NCBI RefSeq assembly: GCF_963678635.1
Contig: NC_087065.1
Span: 38,775,888-38,839,887 of the forward strand
DNA length: 64,000 nt
Reading direction: 5' to 3'
Origin: Symsagittifera roscoffensis
Taxonomy: Eukaryota; Xenacoelomorpha; Acoela; Convolutidae
Below, piece by piece: positions 32,023-43,734 of the stretch (the first letter of the stretch is position 1; the number at the start of each line of letters is the position of its first letter). The notes beneath the pieces were generated by a model, which had not been told where the DNA came from, searched no databases, and saw only the letters and a list, made by a program, of their open reading frames with translations. A program made the translations under genes and the position numbers.

Positions 32023-32669
32023 ACACTAAAAAAATTTGAAAAAAAAACATTAGTTTGAGAAATTGCCGAGCATAAAATTAGATCCAATAGAGATCGATTG
32101 ATCTTTTCCTTGCCACTTACTACTCATGCTCTAAAAAAATCAAATGATATCGAGTTAAAGTAAGTACGTTCACGGCATTACAGTAGCTAAAGGATAGTTA
32201 AGGTTAGTAATATAGTCTCTGGGCATCAGGCCTCCATTTCCAACCTCTCCGATAAATAGTTTTGTTACTTCTTGATTTCCTCTGGTCGAGAGGGTTCGGA
32301 GCTGCTTCGATTGTTCCACTGGACGTTCTGATTCCACCTACTCTCAAGACTAAGCTTCTTATCATGTCTGCGTGTTATGCCCGGAAACTTCAGCTGTTTT
32401 TGTCCGTTCCAAATATGGGTATACTGTATGTCTTCTTCTTCTTATCTTTTTCCACGACCATTTTTTGTGTTTTATCCGGCTGTTCTGTTTACCACAGGTT
32501 GTCGCAATTAAAATGGCCGTCTTTTTGTATTTCTGAGAAATATACTGGCTCAAATCGAAATTTACGAAAGTTTAACCTCCAGAATATTACAACCTTTCCC
32601 AACAGTACGACTTCATCATTAAGGCCTCTAACGCCGTTCTACTCGTGAGATCGAAGGTTCTGTTGTGCT
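32023..32669. other. non-coding spacer with an unsupported 128-codon frame
   Basis: An open frame at 32,262-32,648 (plus) is hydrophobic and Ser/Leu-rich with no recognisable domain or relative in the window. It may be chance or an antisense shadow. Otherwise nothing is identified. Confidence 0.3.
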
Positions 32670-33349
32670 ATCCAATGGAATGGCATATACTCCCCGGACA
32701 GACCATAAATGCCCCGATTGAACGCATAACTCCGGGTTATCGACAAGTGGTGATCCAGCGTTGTTCTATGAACTAACAAACCACAACAGAAACAAAAACT
32801 TTTTACGTCACCTCAAATCACCGCGTGTCATCAAGGGCATTGTATCACATCCTCACTGCCTTCCCGACACTTTCATAAAATATGCACAGTGAGGAGTGTC
32901 CTAGATAGAATTTCTTTTCTGACTACTTCATTTGCTCTTTTTGAAAAAGATTTGGGACGTGGCACGGCCACGCACCGGTTAAAATTAACTTAGAGTTACT
33001 AATCAAGTATAATCATTCGAACATGATGTTGCCCAAGATATTAAAACTAAGAAACTATTTGGCCTGGAAAAGTTTTGAGGTACCCACCTTTTTCAAGCTA
33101 GCGTACCCAAAACGTGCCAGGTCGCCACAAAGTGAAAGTTTGTCCTATGCAGGTTATAAACTTCACTTCAGGTTTAAGTAAGTTAATATACTTGCTGATA
33201 TAGCTGTATAAATAAGGAGTAACAATAGACAAAAGAGTTTTTCATTGTAATTCAACAATTGCAAAAACAAGTAACACCAACATCAATATCTGGCCTGGCC
33301 AGATTTTAATTGAAACAGAAAAGCTTAAACTTTCAAGGACTAAGCTTAG

Positions 33350-35090
33350 TTAGCTCGGTTCACGCACCATTTTCACGCACAAAGACAATTCATGTTTTTT
33401 ACACTCCTTCACCGCATTAAACTTAAAGCCATCTCTTAGCCAGCTTTCACTGCTCCATGGCTTTGTCTTCCTGCATTTCGTCACTTCCTTCCATTTCACT
33501 GTCTTCGAGTACTTTCTGCAGCATATCGACAGATTGAGGGCCGTGCCCCAACTTTCTTGCTCTGACAATTTCTACTTGCAGTAGGATAGGAGATTCAGGT
33601 TCATCTTCTGTTCCCGGTTCCAACAGAATCTGTTGCGTAAGCACGGGCTTACGTTTCGCTCCAAGTCAGCGCGTAATATCTCGTATCTATATCCCTCTGT
33701 CGTGCAAGAAATTCCAGCTGCACGCCTCTCACCCGTGTTGACAGCGTTTCTCTGAGTGAATAATACACTCTTCCTTGATAGGCTTCTGTGTTTCTGAACA
33801 AATGACGCTTCGCGCTTTCATATATCCACGTCGTCATCACTGCACGGAACCAAGGAATCCATCTTTGCCTTGCCCATACTCTTTCAATTGCCCTTGGTAT
33901 CCTCAATATCTTGCAGGTGGTTTTAAACAAATCCAAGTTTCAACTGAGGCTTACTTTGCTGAGCTGCTCAGGGGTCGATATCGCCATCTCGTGCTCGTGC
34001 TCGTTCGTCCCCGCGTTGGCGTCAAGCCATCTCATCGCTATCATAGCGCTGACCAACAATAAGGATATGAGCTGGGCTGCGTCGGATAATTCCGTGAAGA
34101 ACAATTCTCAGGAGACCCACACCAACACCAAATTTTCTCATTTGGGATACCAGAACGTTTGCGCTAGGCAGTGACAAGGGTGCTCCCCTGAGTCCATAAA
34201 ATCTTCCTCCAGGCCCGGTATTCTGAGGCCTCTAGCAATGATTCTTATTCTATCATCACTTGATTCGTCTCGTCCTTTCCATTAATCGTGGAGAAATTGG
34301 TCGTAAGTATTCCGCTCTTCTTCTGGAGTTCAGACACGAAGACAATTTAGCCAAGTGCGCACTTTTAGGTACTGAAAAGAGCCTATCGATCAATTTGTGT
34401 TGTGTCCATGCTTTCACCACCACCATGTGCGTGTGACACTTGCTATTGCAATATGGTGCCGAACTGAATCCTACCAAATTTTTTCAGCCAGCGAATTTAT
34501 GATAACCTTCGCTATGTTTCAGGTTCATTTCATTTTGTAAAGCTTTTCGCCAGCCTCCTATCTTCTGCTCTGTTTGTAACGCTCCGGCGACCAATTTCAC
34601 ACTCAAGGCGGTTACGATCTCGTTTGCATTCTCCGGACGTTCCAGCAGTTCAACCGAGCTAGTCTTGTTATAAAATCTAGGACGGTTATCAGGTTCCCCT
34701 CAGTCGCGCCGTGGCAATCTACAATTGATTCCTTTTCACTATTATAAAATATGCTCAAACTTCCATATAACTTTATCAATTGGCAATGTTATTCACTCAA
34801 AGTCTTCAAACAGTGGACCGTCCCACATATATGCCTTTCCAGTCCACAAACGGCGTCAGACAAGTGCTTTTTGTCATCCTATCAATAGGAAAATTGCCTT
34901 CAGATAGCTCTGTGGGTGGCTTTTTATTCTCTTTCGTTAATTTTAATGCTAACAGTCGATGGATAACGAACCGATCGCGCAAGCTCTTGTCATCATCCTG
35001 CTCCAACTCGATGTCTGCAGTGAAGTCCCATATCACACCCGCATTCAGTTTTGGGCACCATGAGGGTTTCATGAGCTGCCACATCGTCAT
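33350..35090 (-). pseudogene. unknown protein, C-terminal region, unit 1
   Basis: I do not recognise this protein. Segments in order on the minus strand: VDWKGIYVGR (34,806-35,090); ELLERPENANEIVTALSV and ALQTEQKIGGWRKALQ (about 34,540-34,660); DLFKTTCKIL and PWFRAVMTTWIYESAK (33,649-33,936); DLERNVSPCLRNRFCWNRE (about 33,590-33,650). Each has a clear counterpart in unit 2 in the same order (VCGLEGHTCG, EMVTAISVEV, DLFETTCKML with PWFRDKMTAWLYEFAK, DLERNVKLCLHSSFCRNRK). The shared aromatic, Cys and charged positions argue for a once-functional protein rather than chance frames. Confidence 0.55.
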
Positions 35091-36239
35091 CCGGCTGGTT
35101 TTCTGTGGACCGTCCCACGAACCACACCCAATACTAACTCATCATTCCGGTTTTGGTTGACAACTCATTCCTCCAAGATCTTCGCCTAATTGCAATTGCT
35201 TTGATGGCTTCATCCCCATTTCTCGCACTGGAGAGCTATGGATTATAGGCTATTCGAATGGGTTATTGGACGAATGGGTTATAGGCTATTCAGGCACGCC
35301 TCCTAAGTACTTAAATAACTTTAGCTTTCCCATCGTTACATATTCTTTCGGACTTCTCTAGCAGCTCTCGGCTCACTCTCAGCTCTTCACTGGAGCATCA
35401 TCTTAACTGTTCCAACTTCCGGTAGCTGTCAAGGTTTTTCACCTATTTTGCGGGAAACTTGGGTGGCATATCTTATAAAGTTTCATCAGGGCTCGTAACA
35501 AGATTTCTTCACATTTCATTCCTCTTTGCTAAGTAGATTTCACACATTCTTCCAGAACCGGAGTGGGTATACGATCCACCACAAATCTCACAAAATGAGG
35601 GCGTATTTTTGCTTGGCGCAAGCAATTGCATAGTCCTCACTGGCAATCAACACTTTTTTGTTGCTTTTTAGCTCCAATTGTTGCTCCGATTGGCCAGATA
35701 TGCCGTTACCGTCGATGGCGTGTTCATGGTGTCATTGAAGTATTTCTGGAGGGTCTTCCTCCAGAAAATCCTTAAAAGCTACTCTAAGCCTTTCTCGCTT
35801 GCTTGCGATATGTCATTACGCTGCCGTATTCTTTTCTTCTCAGGGTTAAACTCGTCACTAACTCCTTCACTTACTCCTGCATGCCTTGTTTGTCGTGCCA
35901 CGCCATCAGGTGTCATCTCGTTGAGTTCCTCGTTTTCAACATATCCGAATAGACACCAGCGTGGGCTATATTAGAAGGTGAGATTAAGTACTAATCTAGC
36001 CCACCAGATATGCACTGGCTGATGACCTCCATCTCCAGTCCTGTATCCGCTAAAGGTCTCTCAATATTCCTTCATTTCAAAGCTGTCGATATCAATTAAG
36101 CTGACGTCATGGCACTTGATTTTACTTTCTCCAACACCCTGCGTGATACTATCCTCTTGTCCGTTTTCGACAGAACGGGAAATTTTTGCCAGTGGCGTCA
36201 CCACCGCGGCCACTCTCTACTTCATTTGTTCGAGGGTCT

Positions 36240-37118
36240 TCACTTCGTCGTTGATTTTGCTCTTAGGCTTCCTCGCCATGGACATATATGTTCGCAGCTT
36301 TTTCTTGGCTCTCTCTTCAACGGTTGGTTTTTCACTATTGGACTCTCCTCGGCGCTTTCTTCCGTGATTGACGCGTTAATACAGCCCGACTCAGTGGTTT
36401 CCATTAATTTCTCCAAGACCTTGTGCATGATGGATTGATTCAGTCCCAGTTTCATCACAGACTGAGTGCCGTATCTAAAGATTATGTCCCAGGTACTTTC
36501 CATGAAAAGAACTAGAGTCCGTACGTCATATGTCCTTAGTCTTTCTTTTGAACTCCCCTTGATCTCGTTCCCACTTTTCCTCTGGCAACGTGCTCAGAAA
36601 CGCAACTCTCATCGTTTCGTGAATTTTTTCTTTATGCATCGTCAATTCTTCTCCATTCTTCTCAGTGTCTGTGCACTTCTTCTCTGATATGCTTGTATCA
36701 GGTATAATGTTTGCTCTAACCGGAGGTTCTGTGTGAAACATATGACGACGGTGTCATGAACACCAAGGTCGTATTTGCTTCCCCACAATCTTCGCCTTGT
36801 TCGGTTTCCAGTTGCATTCCAGATGATCTCTTTCTGGTGCTCTAGATCAATATCACTTATTATATCATACTCATTTACTTCATCACCTTTACTATTCATA
36901 GGAGCATCCTCTTCTCGATTTTCCTTGTCTGCGTCTTCATCCATCTTGTTGCCTGGCTTTGGTCCAGATCCATGGTGCTTGTCAATACCTGAGTCCGGCT
37001 GAGCCGGTGCAGTCAGGTCACCTGCGTGGTAAAACAGTTCATCATTCAACTCTTGAGGCGCCACTTCCTCTTGAGTCAGGTAGATGCCTCCTATCGACTC
37101 CCTACCCAGCTCTAGCAT
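36240..37118 (-). pseudogene. unknown protein, middle region, unit 1
   Basis: A 158-codon acidic segment (36,642-37,118, many Asp/Glu, SDIDLEHQKEI) runs into FLSTLPEEKWERDQGEF (36,526-36,741) and TWDIIFRYGTQSVM with MHKVLEKLMETTESG (36,240-36,503). Unit 2 has FLEALPEEEREFYHRDLE, VWTVVQCYGT and MLEILEKLDECETNS in the same order at 43,735-44,253. No known domain is identified; the composition suggests a disordered acidic linker followed by a helical region. Confidence 0.55.
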
Positions 37119-37250
37119 TCACAACCAGCGTCCCGTCTTAGCAATTTTAGTCTAGATAGATCATTGGATCGGGAGTGAACCTGATGAGCCGTGGTTCCAT
37201 TGCCTCGTTCCGTTTTGCAGTTTTTTTCCATATCGTGTGCTACTCCTAAC

Positions 37251-39191
37251 CTAGCGGCAATGGCAGTGCAGATTACTCCTCACTGCATTGTTCGGATTGG
37301 CGAATGCTGAGGACACCTGACCTGTAGTGGCCCTGAACCAGACAACCACGTCTTCTGATGCTCCTTCACATGAGCATACGTCTCCAGCCACGCCGTGACC
37401 ATCACCACGTCCCTTGTTCCTCGGAATACTGGGCGCAAGTTCCACAACTTGGGGTTAAACTGGACGTTTGACAGGTCTTCACCGCCCATTCGACACTTGA
37501 ATGTGTTTTTGAAATCCAACAACACCTAGCCGTGCTTCGCTGTTCTCCCAAGAAAACCTGCCATCGCTGGCCAATCTTCTCAGCTCAGGTTGCTCCACCC
37601 AATTCAGGTTGTACTGAGCAATCAACTAAGGACACCAGGTTCATATACAAGACCGATCTCCTGTACGCCTTCACTTGCACATCAGGAAACATGTTTGTCA
37701 CTATTGGTCTGTATACGTCTTTCACGACTTCTCTCAGTCCAAAGATAAAAGCCAACAGATCCCTCCGCATCATGAACTCTAATTTAGTCAAGATTGGGAT
37801 GCATCCGCTTTTCTTTTGTGTTCTTCTGTCGGAGAAAGGCCTATCTTCCTCAGTCAAGCTTCGATTTTGTTGCAGCAGATGTTGAAACAGGTTCCTTCAG
37901 TTCTTCGTTTTTCTGAAAAAGGCGGTCTCCAACTGCGCGTTGAATTCCTTTTTCGACCCCTGTAACTGCTCTGGATACGTCACACAGGTCGCCTTATATG
38001 CCGTACGTCCTCGCAATCAATGTAAAAAGATAGAGCCAAGGCCTACTGTGGAGCTTTGTCCTCAAGGCCAGAGCCCTGAGGTGTTCCTCGGTGGAAGTAG
38101 CATTCCGCTGGACCATAATTCGTTCTGCGATTCTCTCGTAGTCCAGCCGTCTCAACCACAAGTCATTCTCCACTTTTCGCACCAGCTCGGGATTATCGTT
38201 CTTTCCTGGTCTCAATATCAGTAATCTGCCAAATTTAGACAACTTTAACCCCAGAAAATTGTTGACCACTGTGGCCCTTGAATCCCTCAATAGCATTCGA
38301 TATGTCTGACCGTACCAGAGGGAGTGATCAACCTCTCGTTAAGTGCTGGAAGCACCGCATGGAACCGATCGTCTAACAGCAAGTTACCCAACCATCGAAT
38401 ATAAAAATTGCAAAAACTCAGGCCGTGAGGCGTAGCCACGAGACAACACGAAGATGATCTTGACCAGCTGTCTCGCAAAACAACGCTGTACTTAATTCTC
38501 TTCCTCCAGCATGGCAGACAGGAGGGTCATGATCGCTTCTCCTACGGTTTGGTGTCCGGGTACGACCCGTCAATGAGGTAGTTCGACAGTCCTCATTCAA
38601 CAGTCCTAGAACGCCTATGGCTATACCTCTAGCCTGTCTATAGTCTATTTAGTAACCGTAAGGAAGATCACGTTCGGCCAGAACAAGGAAAGGGTTCTGT
38701 AGAGGTATTCCATGATCACTTTCCAAATCTTTTCACTTTTCATATCCATGAGCTCGTATGCGGCAATCAGACTCTCTCCCTTTGGCGTTTCTATGTTGGT
38801 GTACCTCTTCTCGTCTCCTACGGAATTCATCTGGGGATATACTCGTGACTACGCGCCCGCTTGCTGACCTGGAGGCTTGATAACTGCCTGCACACCTTAT
38901 GATGCTTGTTATTGGGCTTTTTCTCCACCAGGAAGTTATCTTTTTGATTTTGCGGCATTTTTTTCTCACTTGATGTTGGACGCCCGTCAAGGATCTCTTG
39001 TTTAGAGGTTCCATCGTGTTGTCCCGGACCAACGCCTCAAGATCCACCAGCCTCAGTGTGGTGGCAGAGCTGAATCGCTTCTCTTCCAACAGTAGCCCAT
39101 CGGCGCACGATTTTCGGTAAAACCAGGATACCGTGGGATCGTGCTCATTGAGCTTTCTCACTGCATCTGGGCGGCACTTCAACGTGTTCAT
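37251..39191 (-). pseudogene. unknown protein, N-terminal region, unit 1
   Basis: Pieces are 38,733-39,191 (152 codons, KRFSSATTLRLVDLEALV), 38,645-38,830 (SLIAAYELMDMKSEKIW), 37,994-38,296 (100 codons, basic and Leu-rich), 37,585-37,857 and 37,280-37,525. The first two have counterparts in unit 2 at about 46,500-46,800 (TKFSSTAALRLDYL, FIFAAYDKAEM). The third to fifth are placed by position only. Frequent stops. Function unknown. Confidence 0.5.
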
Positions 39192-40232
39192 TTTCCAATC
39201 TAAGGCAATATCCGCTTTATATCGTCACGTAGGGGTCTGGCTTAATCGTGTCATGCGCGCTTAAACTGAAGTTTTAAAAATTAATTCGGTTCAAAACTGA
39301 CGCCTCCGAATTTTTTATTTTTAACAATTAGGATCGCTAATAGTCAGAACCGGCATTTAGTACGATCGAATTCGTTTAAAAAAATTTCGTTTTTTTTGTG
39401 CACTATTTCAGGCGGCGTTCTGGTCCCATTGCATATTCTCCCCGGACAGCCCGGTCAATGTGCTCATTGATCTTCGAGTGACTGGTAAATTGGCATTAAA
39501 CAGATTTTAAAAAAGTACACCAAACGAATTTTATCCACATCATATCAATCCTCTACGTGCTACAAATGGCATCATACTACATCGCCTCGGCCACCTATAA
39601 TTTTCATTGTTCTGCACTCTGAGGATATGACCTAAGATAAAACACCCCTTCTGACTTCTAGCGTCATTGTATCAAATTAAATTTTTTCTCCTAGGGTTAA
39701 AAAGTGTTGGGTTGCAGGACAGTTCTGCCCATCAACAAACTAAAATTATCCTAGTTTGTCTCTTCCTTCTGGAAATTTAGTTGTTATTGGTACTGAATAT
39801 TATATTTAAGAAACTTAGTGGTTAAAAGGAAGAGTAAAATAATGTCCCTCTTCGAATGATTACTCAAGCTTCTCCATGTCACCACAAAGCGAACAGTACT
39901 CTTAGTTGATTAAAAACTAAAAAACAAGTATGCAGGTTGTAAAACTTCAAATATATTCTTCACCCAAGCTTCTCTAAATAAATATTGTGTGTCTCCGAAA
40001 CACTAAAAAAACCTCAAAGCAAATTAATAATCGCAGCTATGATCAAATCAAAAAAGCTAGTGTTTTTCTTTAATTAAATCTTAATTTCAGGTCCACTTAG
40101 TTAGTTGTTCATTTGAGTTTTTTCACACGCAACAACTCTGACTATTCATCATTTCCTCTATGTTGCTTCTTTGATCACAAATTTCTATAATTCTCGTCGT
40201 CTAGAAGTTCATAAACTTTTAAATTCTTCTAA

Positions 40233-41177
40233 CTATTCATAGCTTCTTGTTGTTCGGCGACATTGACTCTGCATCCTCGGTTGTGGTGTCTTGCAGCAGA
40301 TCAGTGGCATTCTTACGCCGTTGGAGGCAGTCCTCAAACAACTCTGCTCTTCTAAGCGCTGTTTACAACAAGGTAGAGGATCCACAGTAATTTTCCTGTT
40401 TCTGCAAAAGCTGCTGTGGAGGCACAACTTCACATTTCTCTCCAGATCTATCTTTAACCTTTCTTCTGTATCTCTTCCATCGCTATCGACTGTCTTCAAG
40501 GTTCTCTTCATTTCAGTGGTTGCTGCATTCCCATTTGTCACAAAAGCTCGCTTGAAAGCTTCTGATCTTATGTCCAGCTGATACGAACTGTTCAAATGCT
40601 TTTTAGCAAAATCGTACAACCAGGCAGTCATGTTTGTTCTCCGTTTTGAACACCCCACTATCGCTTCTTTATAAATCATCAAGTCGATTAGATGCGTCAT
40701 CAGGACTACTTTTTCCTTCTTTGATCTTTTCTTTTCCTCCGAGTCGTCTCTCCTATCGTCAGTCACGCCATGAACCAGGTGAGTCTGAGTTGCGATGCAG
40801 TCCTGACGTACGGTAAAGCTATCGGGAAAGGTGAACTCTGGAGGTCGTCCTCATTTTTTTCTAAAAATACCGTAAAAAAACTGCCCTTCGCGCTTACTTC
40901 TTAAGTTAATCCACTGTTTCTGTGTGCATTTCCGATGTGTCACGAACGCTCGCTCGAAAGCTTCTGATCCTATGTCCAGCTGATACGAACTGTACACTTT
41001 GCTATGCTTCGACAATTCCTTTTTAGCAAATTCGTACAACCAGGCAGTCATTTTGTCTCTAAACCATGGCATCAGACGTTTTTTGATTGATATTTTCATC
41101 ACCTCTATCGCATTTTTCAACATTTTGCACGTCGTTTCAAAAAGATCTAAGTCTTTAAGACAATCAAGTTCTTTCAA
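40233..41177 (-). pseudogene. unknown protein, C-terminal region, unit 2
   Basis: The 177-codon frame 40,233-40,766 (the longest in the window) opens MTDDRRDDSEEKKRSKKEK, then LMTHLIDLMIYKEAIVGC, MTAWLYDFAKKHL, SYQLDIRSEAFKRAFVTN, and DLERNVKLCLHSSFCRNRK. The adjacent frame 40,851-41,177 carries DLFETTCKML, PWFRDKMTAWLYEFAK and SSYQLDIGSEAFERAFVTH, so the LYxFAKK...SYQLDI segment occurs twice within about 410 bases. This is a local partial duplication. Homologous to 33,350-33,936 in unit 1. Helical and charged; no known domain. Confidence 0.6.
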
Positions 41178-41892
41178 CTGTTCTTTAGTCGTTGCTTCCT
41201 GTCGATTGTTCTCCCTGTCGATTGTTCTTCCTGTCGATTGTTCTTTCTGTCGATTGAGCTTCCAGCCGTCTAGTCGCTATCATAACGCCAACTATAACTT
41301 TCGTTGTGGGCTGTGATCAGTCTGGTAAGCCATGGAGAGCATCTCTTTAGAGTCCCAGATCAACATCAGATTACTACGCCCAGGATACAACAAAATTTCT
41401 TAGAAACAAGGGCATGCAATTCATCATGCGTCAACATGATTCTCCTCCAACTTAGTTTTGCCGACGCTTCTCGTAGCGGTATCACTTCCATCATTATTCG
41501 ATAGCCACGTTCATCCACTGCGAGCTAATCTGTCGCTGTTGTTATTTTTGCCTTTGTGTCTCAGTTTCGCTAAAATTTCCACTGGCTTATCTCATAAACT
41601 TTTTTCCAATTTTTGGTTCTAATTCGTCCTTAGTTCTTTCTGGAATTGCAGAAAACATCTCACAAAGCTACTCGTAAGATTTTTGTGGCACTCTTCCAAG
41701 TATCACACATTTTTCTACTATCGTCCTCGTGCTCTTGACTTCCACTGCCACGAAGTATACTGGTTATCGGCTATTTGCACTTAGGGCAAGAATCGAGCCT
41801 ACTAGGTAACGAGCTCCAGTCTGTCTAAGATTTTTGCTCTGCCTGATATTCACTACCACTTCTAACGCTTTTCTGCATTTTCCGATGATTTT

Positions 41893-43317
41893 CTACTCAG
41901 TCTGCAAAACTCTCGGAAACACTTCTACACTGATCGCCGTCACCATCTCATGCTTCTGCTCTTGACTCAGTAGTGACTCTAGAGAGCCAAACATGCTTTG
42001 GAAACCTAGTGCAGACGCTAGATTCACTTCGGTTTTTCCATGACAATTTGCCTTTAATTTGGTTTCCATTTTTGTCTTCATAATCACATTTCCAATTTGT
42101 TTACACTGCTTCGCAAGTGTCTTCACGCCGTCAAGACTTCCACATGTATGACCTTCCAGTCCACAGACTTTCGCCAACAGCTACCAGGTTCAACCCAGTC
42201 CTCCGGTCTCCATAGTTTTTCTTGGTTGCTTCTAGAGTCTGCAGTCATCAAATTTCGTTGAGGTTGTGCAAATTAAAAATTCAGCTACCTTTGAATGTTT
42301 TGCCTACCTTGCAACACGCACCGGAATTGGGACTTGGACACTATGGTGGCTTTGTTAGTTCACTCATGACCATCAGTTTTGTTCTCCGTAATTCATCTGA
42401 GAACCCTAATTGCAAATTCCAAGAATCCAAATTCCACTCTACTCGTAATTGTAGTAATATTCACATATATTCATCGACGAAAGGGTTGTAAGTAACCCCA
42501 ACAGTTCCCGACACGACTTCCAACAATATTGGTAAGACTTGTTTATGATTGGTCCACAGTATTCACTGGATTTCAAACTTTGTTCGAAAAACTTCGGATT
42601 TCGTCTCTTTTTCTGAAGTTTGAAAAACTACAGATCTCGTTCACTCTTTGTTTGGAAAACTTCGGATTTTGTCTACCTTTCTGAAAGTATAGGTTCTAGT
42701 TCCATTGGTTCTTTTTTGTTCACATTTGGAGGCCTGCACTGATGATTGTGCACAAATGCTTGTAAGAGTAACATTTTCCAAACGCCTTCTTTAGTATTTG
42801 CCTTCTTTCAAAATCCTCGCGCAGGTTTTTTAGCGATGGTGCCAAAATTTGTTCCAAAAAGAACCGGATAAAACAGAGAGCGTCTCTCCGTTTTGCACAC
42901 GCCACTACCGCTTCTTCATAAATTATCAGGTCTATTAGATGTGTCGTCAAAGCACTTTTTCCTCCCATGATCTTTTCTTTTCCTCCAAGTCGTACTCTCT
43001 TATCGTCAGTCACGCCGTGAACCGCTGAGTCTGAGAAGCGATGCAGTCCTGACGTACGGTATAGCTATCGGAGGTTGAAATCTCGAGGTTGTCCTCATTT
43101 CTTTGTAAAAATGCCGTAAGAAACTGCCCTCCGCGGTAAATTCACAAGTTGATCCACTGTTTCGGTGTGCATTTAATATGAGGCTAGTGTTCCATAAGCC
43201 TTCTGGTTCATCGTCTTGTCCTTGATGATTCCTTCTATGCAACACGCCATAGCAAATTTTTTTTTTCAGAGCGGACTGATGTCCTCTAGAGGAAATCCTT
43301 AACTCCATTATCTCCAC
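41893..43317 (-). pseudogene. unknown protein, duplicated C-terminal piece and linker, unit 2
   Basis: 42,720-43,013 begins MTDDKRVRLGGKEK and contains LTTHLIDLIIYEEAVVAC, a second copy of the 40,660-40,766 segment. 43,006-43,317 continues it upstream. 41,893-42,177 holds VCGLEGHTCGSLDGV and EMVTAISVEVFPRVLQTE, matching unit 1 at 34.5-34.85 kb. The order shows that a 3' piece was duplicated about 2.25 kb upstream. Confidence 0.55.
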
Positions 43318-43734
43318 CTATCCAATGATGGGCTCGTCTATCGTGACTATCTCCGATACAATTAATCGATTCTGTTCAACCGGAGCTTGCTGTTCTACCA
43401 CCCTTCCCTTTCCATATCTCATGCTTAAAGGCTTGAAGTCGTGGATTGAACTTTCACTACACTGATTTAGTATATCCATCTCTAAATTTGCTCCAGTAGG
43501 AGTGCGGTCACTCGTTTTGGTCTTAATCGCTCCATGAGAAAAGACGGCACCCTTGGTATGTCAGTCATCATCTTCAAAATGCTTTACAATCTGTCATCGC
43601 CCTATCCCATGTCAGCAGCATCCTCCACTGGTTTTCTCTTGGCTGAACTAGCAGTGTTCGTTGGATGTTCAGGACCCAACTCCGTCTTTCCGATCTTTCT
43701 TAATATGTCCTTGCTGCCCAATTTTAACTTCAAT

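Larger units (their letters stand above)
32670..39400 (-). repeat. tandem unit 1 (unknown protein-coding element)
   Basis: First of two adjacent, diverged units in direct orientation. Unit 2 is 39,430 to about 46,900. Non-coding matches at the low ends are CTCCCCGGACAG (32,685 versus 39,440) and CCACAAAG-GA...TGCAGGTT-TAAACTTCA (33,127 versus 39,882). These are followed by a colinear series of matching protein segments on the minus strand. The shared low-end sequence could be an LTR-like terminal repeat of one element or simply the tandem boundary. Every frame is broken. Confidence 0.65.

Noticed and set aside
32262-32648. 128-codon plus-strand frame
   Set aside because: No domain, no relative in the window, hydrophobic/Ser-rich composition; one such frame is expected by chance in balanced-composition DNA of this length.
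38287-38600. Possible RT-like stretch (ATPHGLSFCNFYIRWLGNLL) in unit 1
   Set aside because: Superficial likeness only; no YxDD, no supporting blocks in order, and no counterpart seen in unit 2.
32680-40130. LTR pair around unit 1 (32,680-33,300 and 39,430-40,130)
   Set aside because: Homology continues from this region straight into the coding parts of both units, so it is explained by tandem repetition; TG...CA ends and a primer-binding site were not found.
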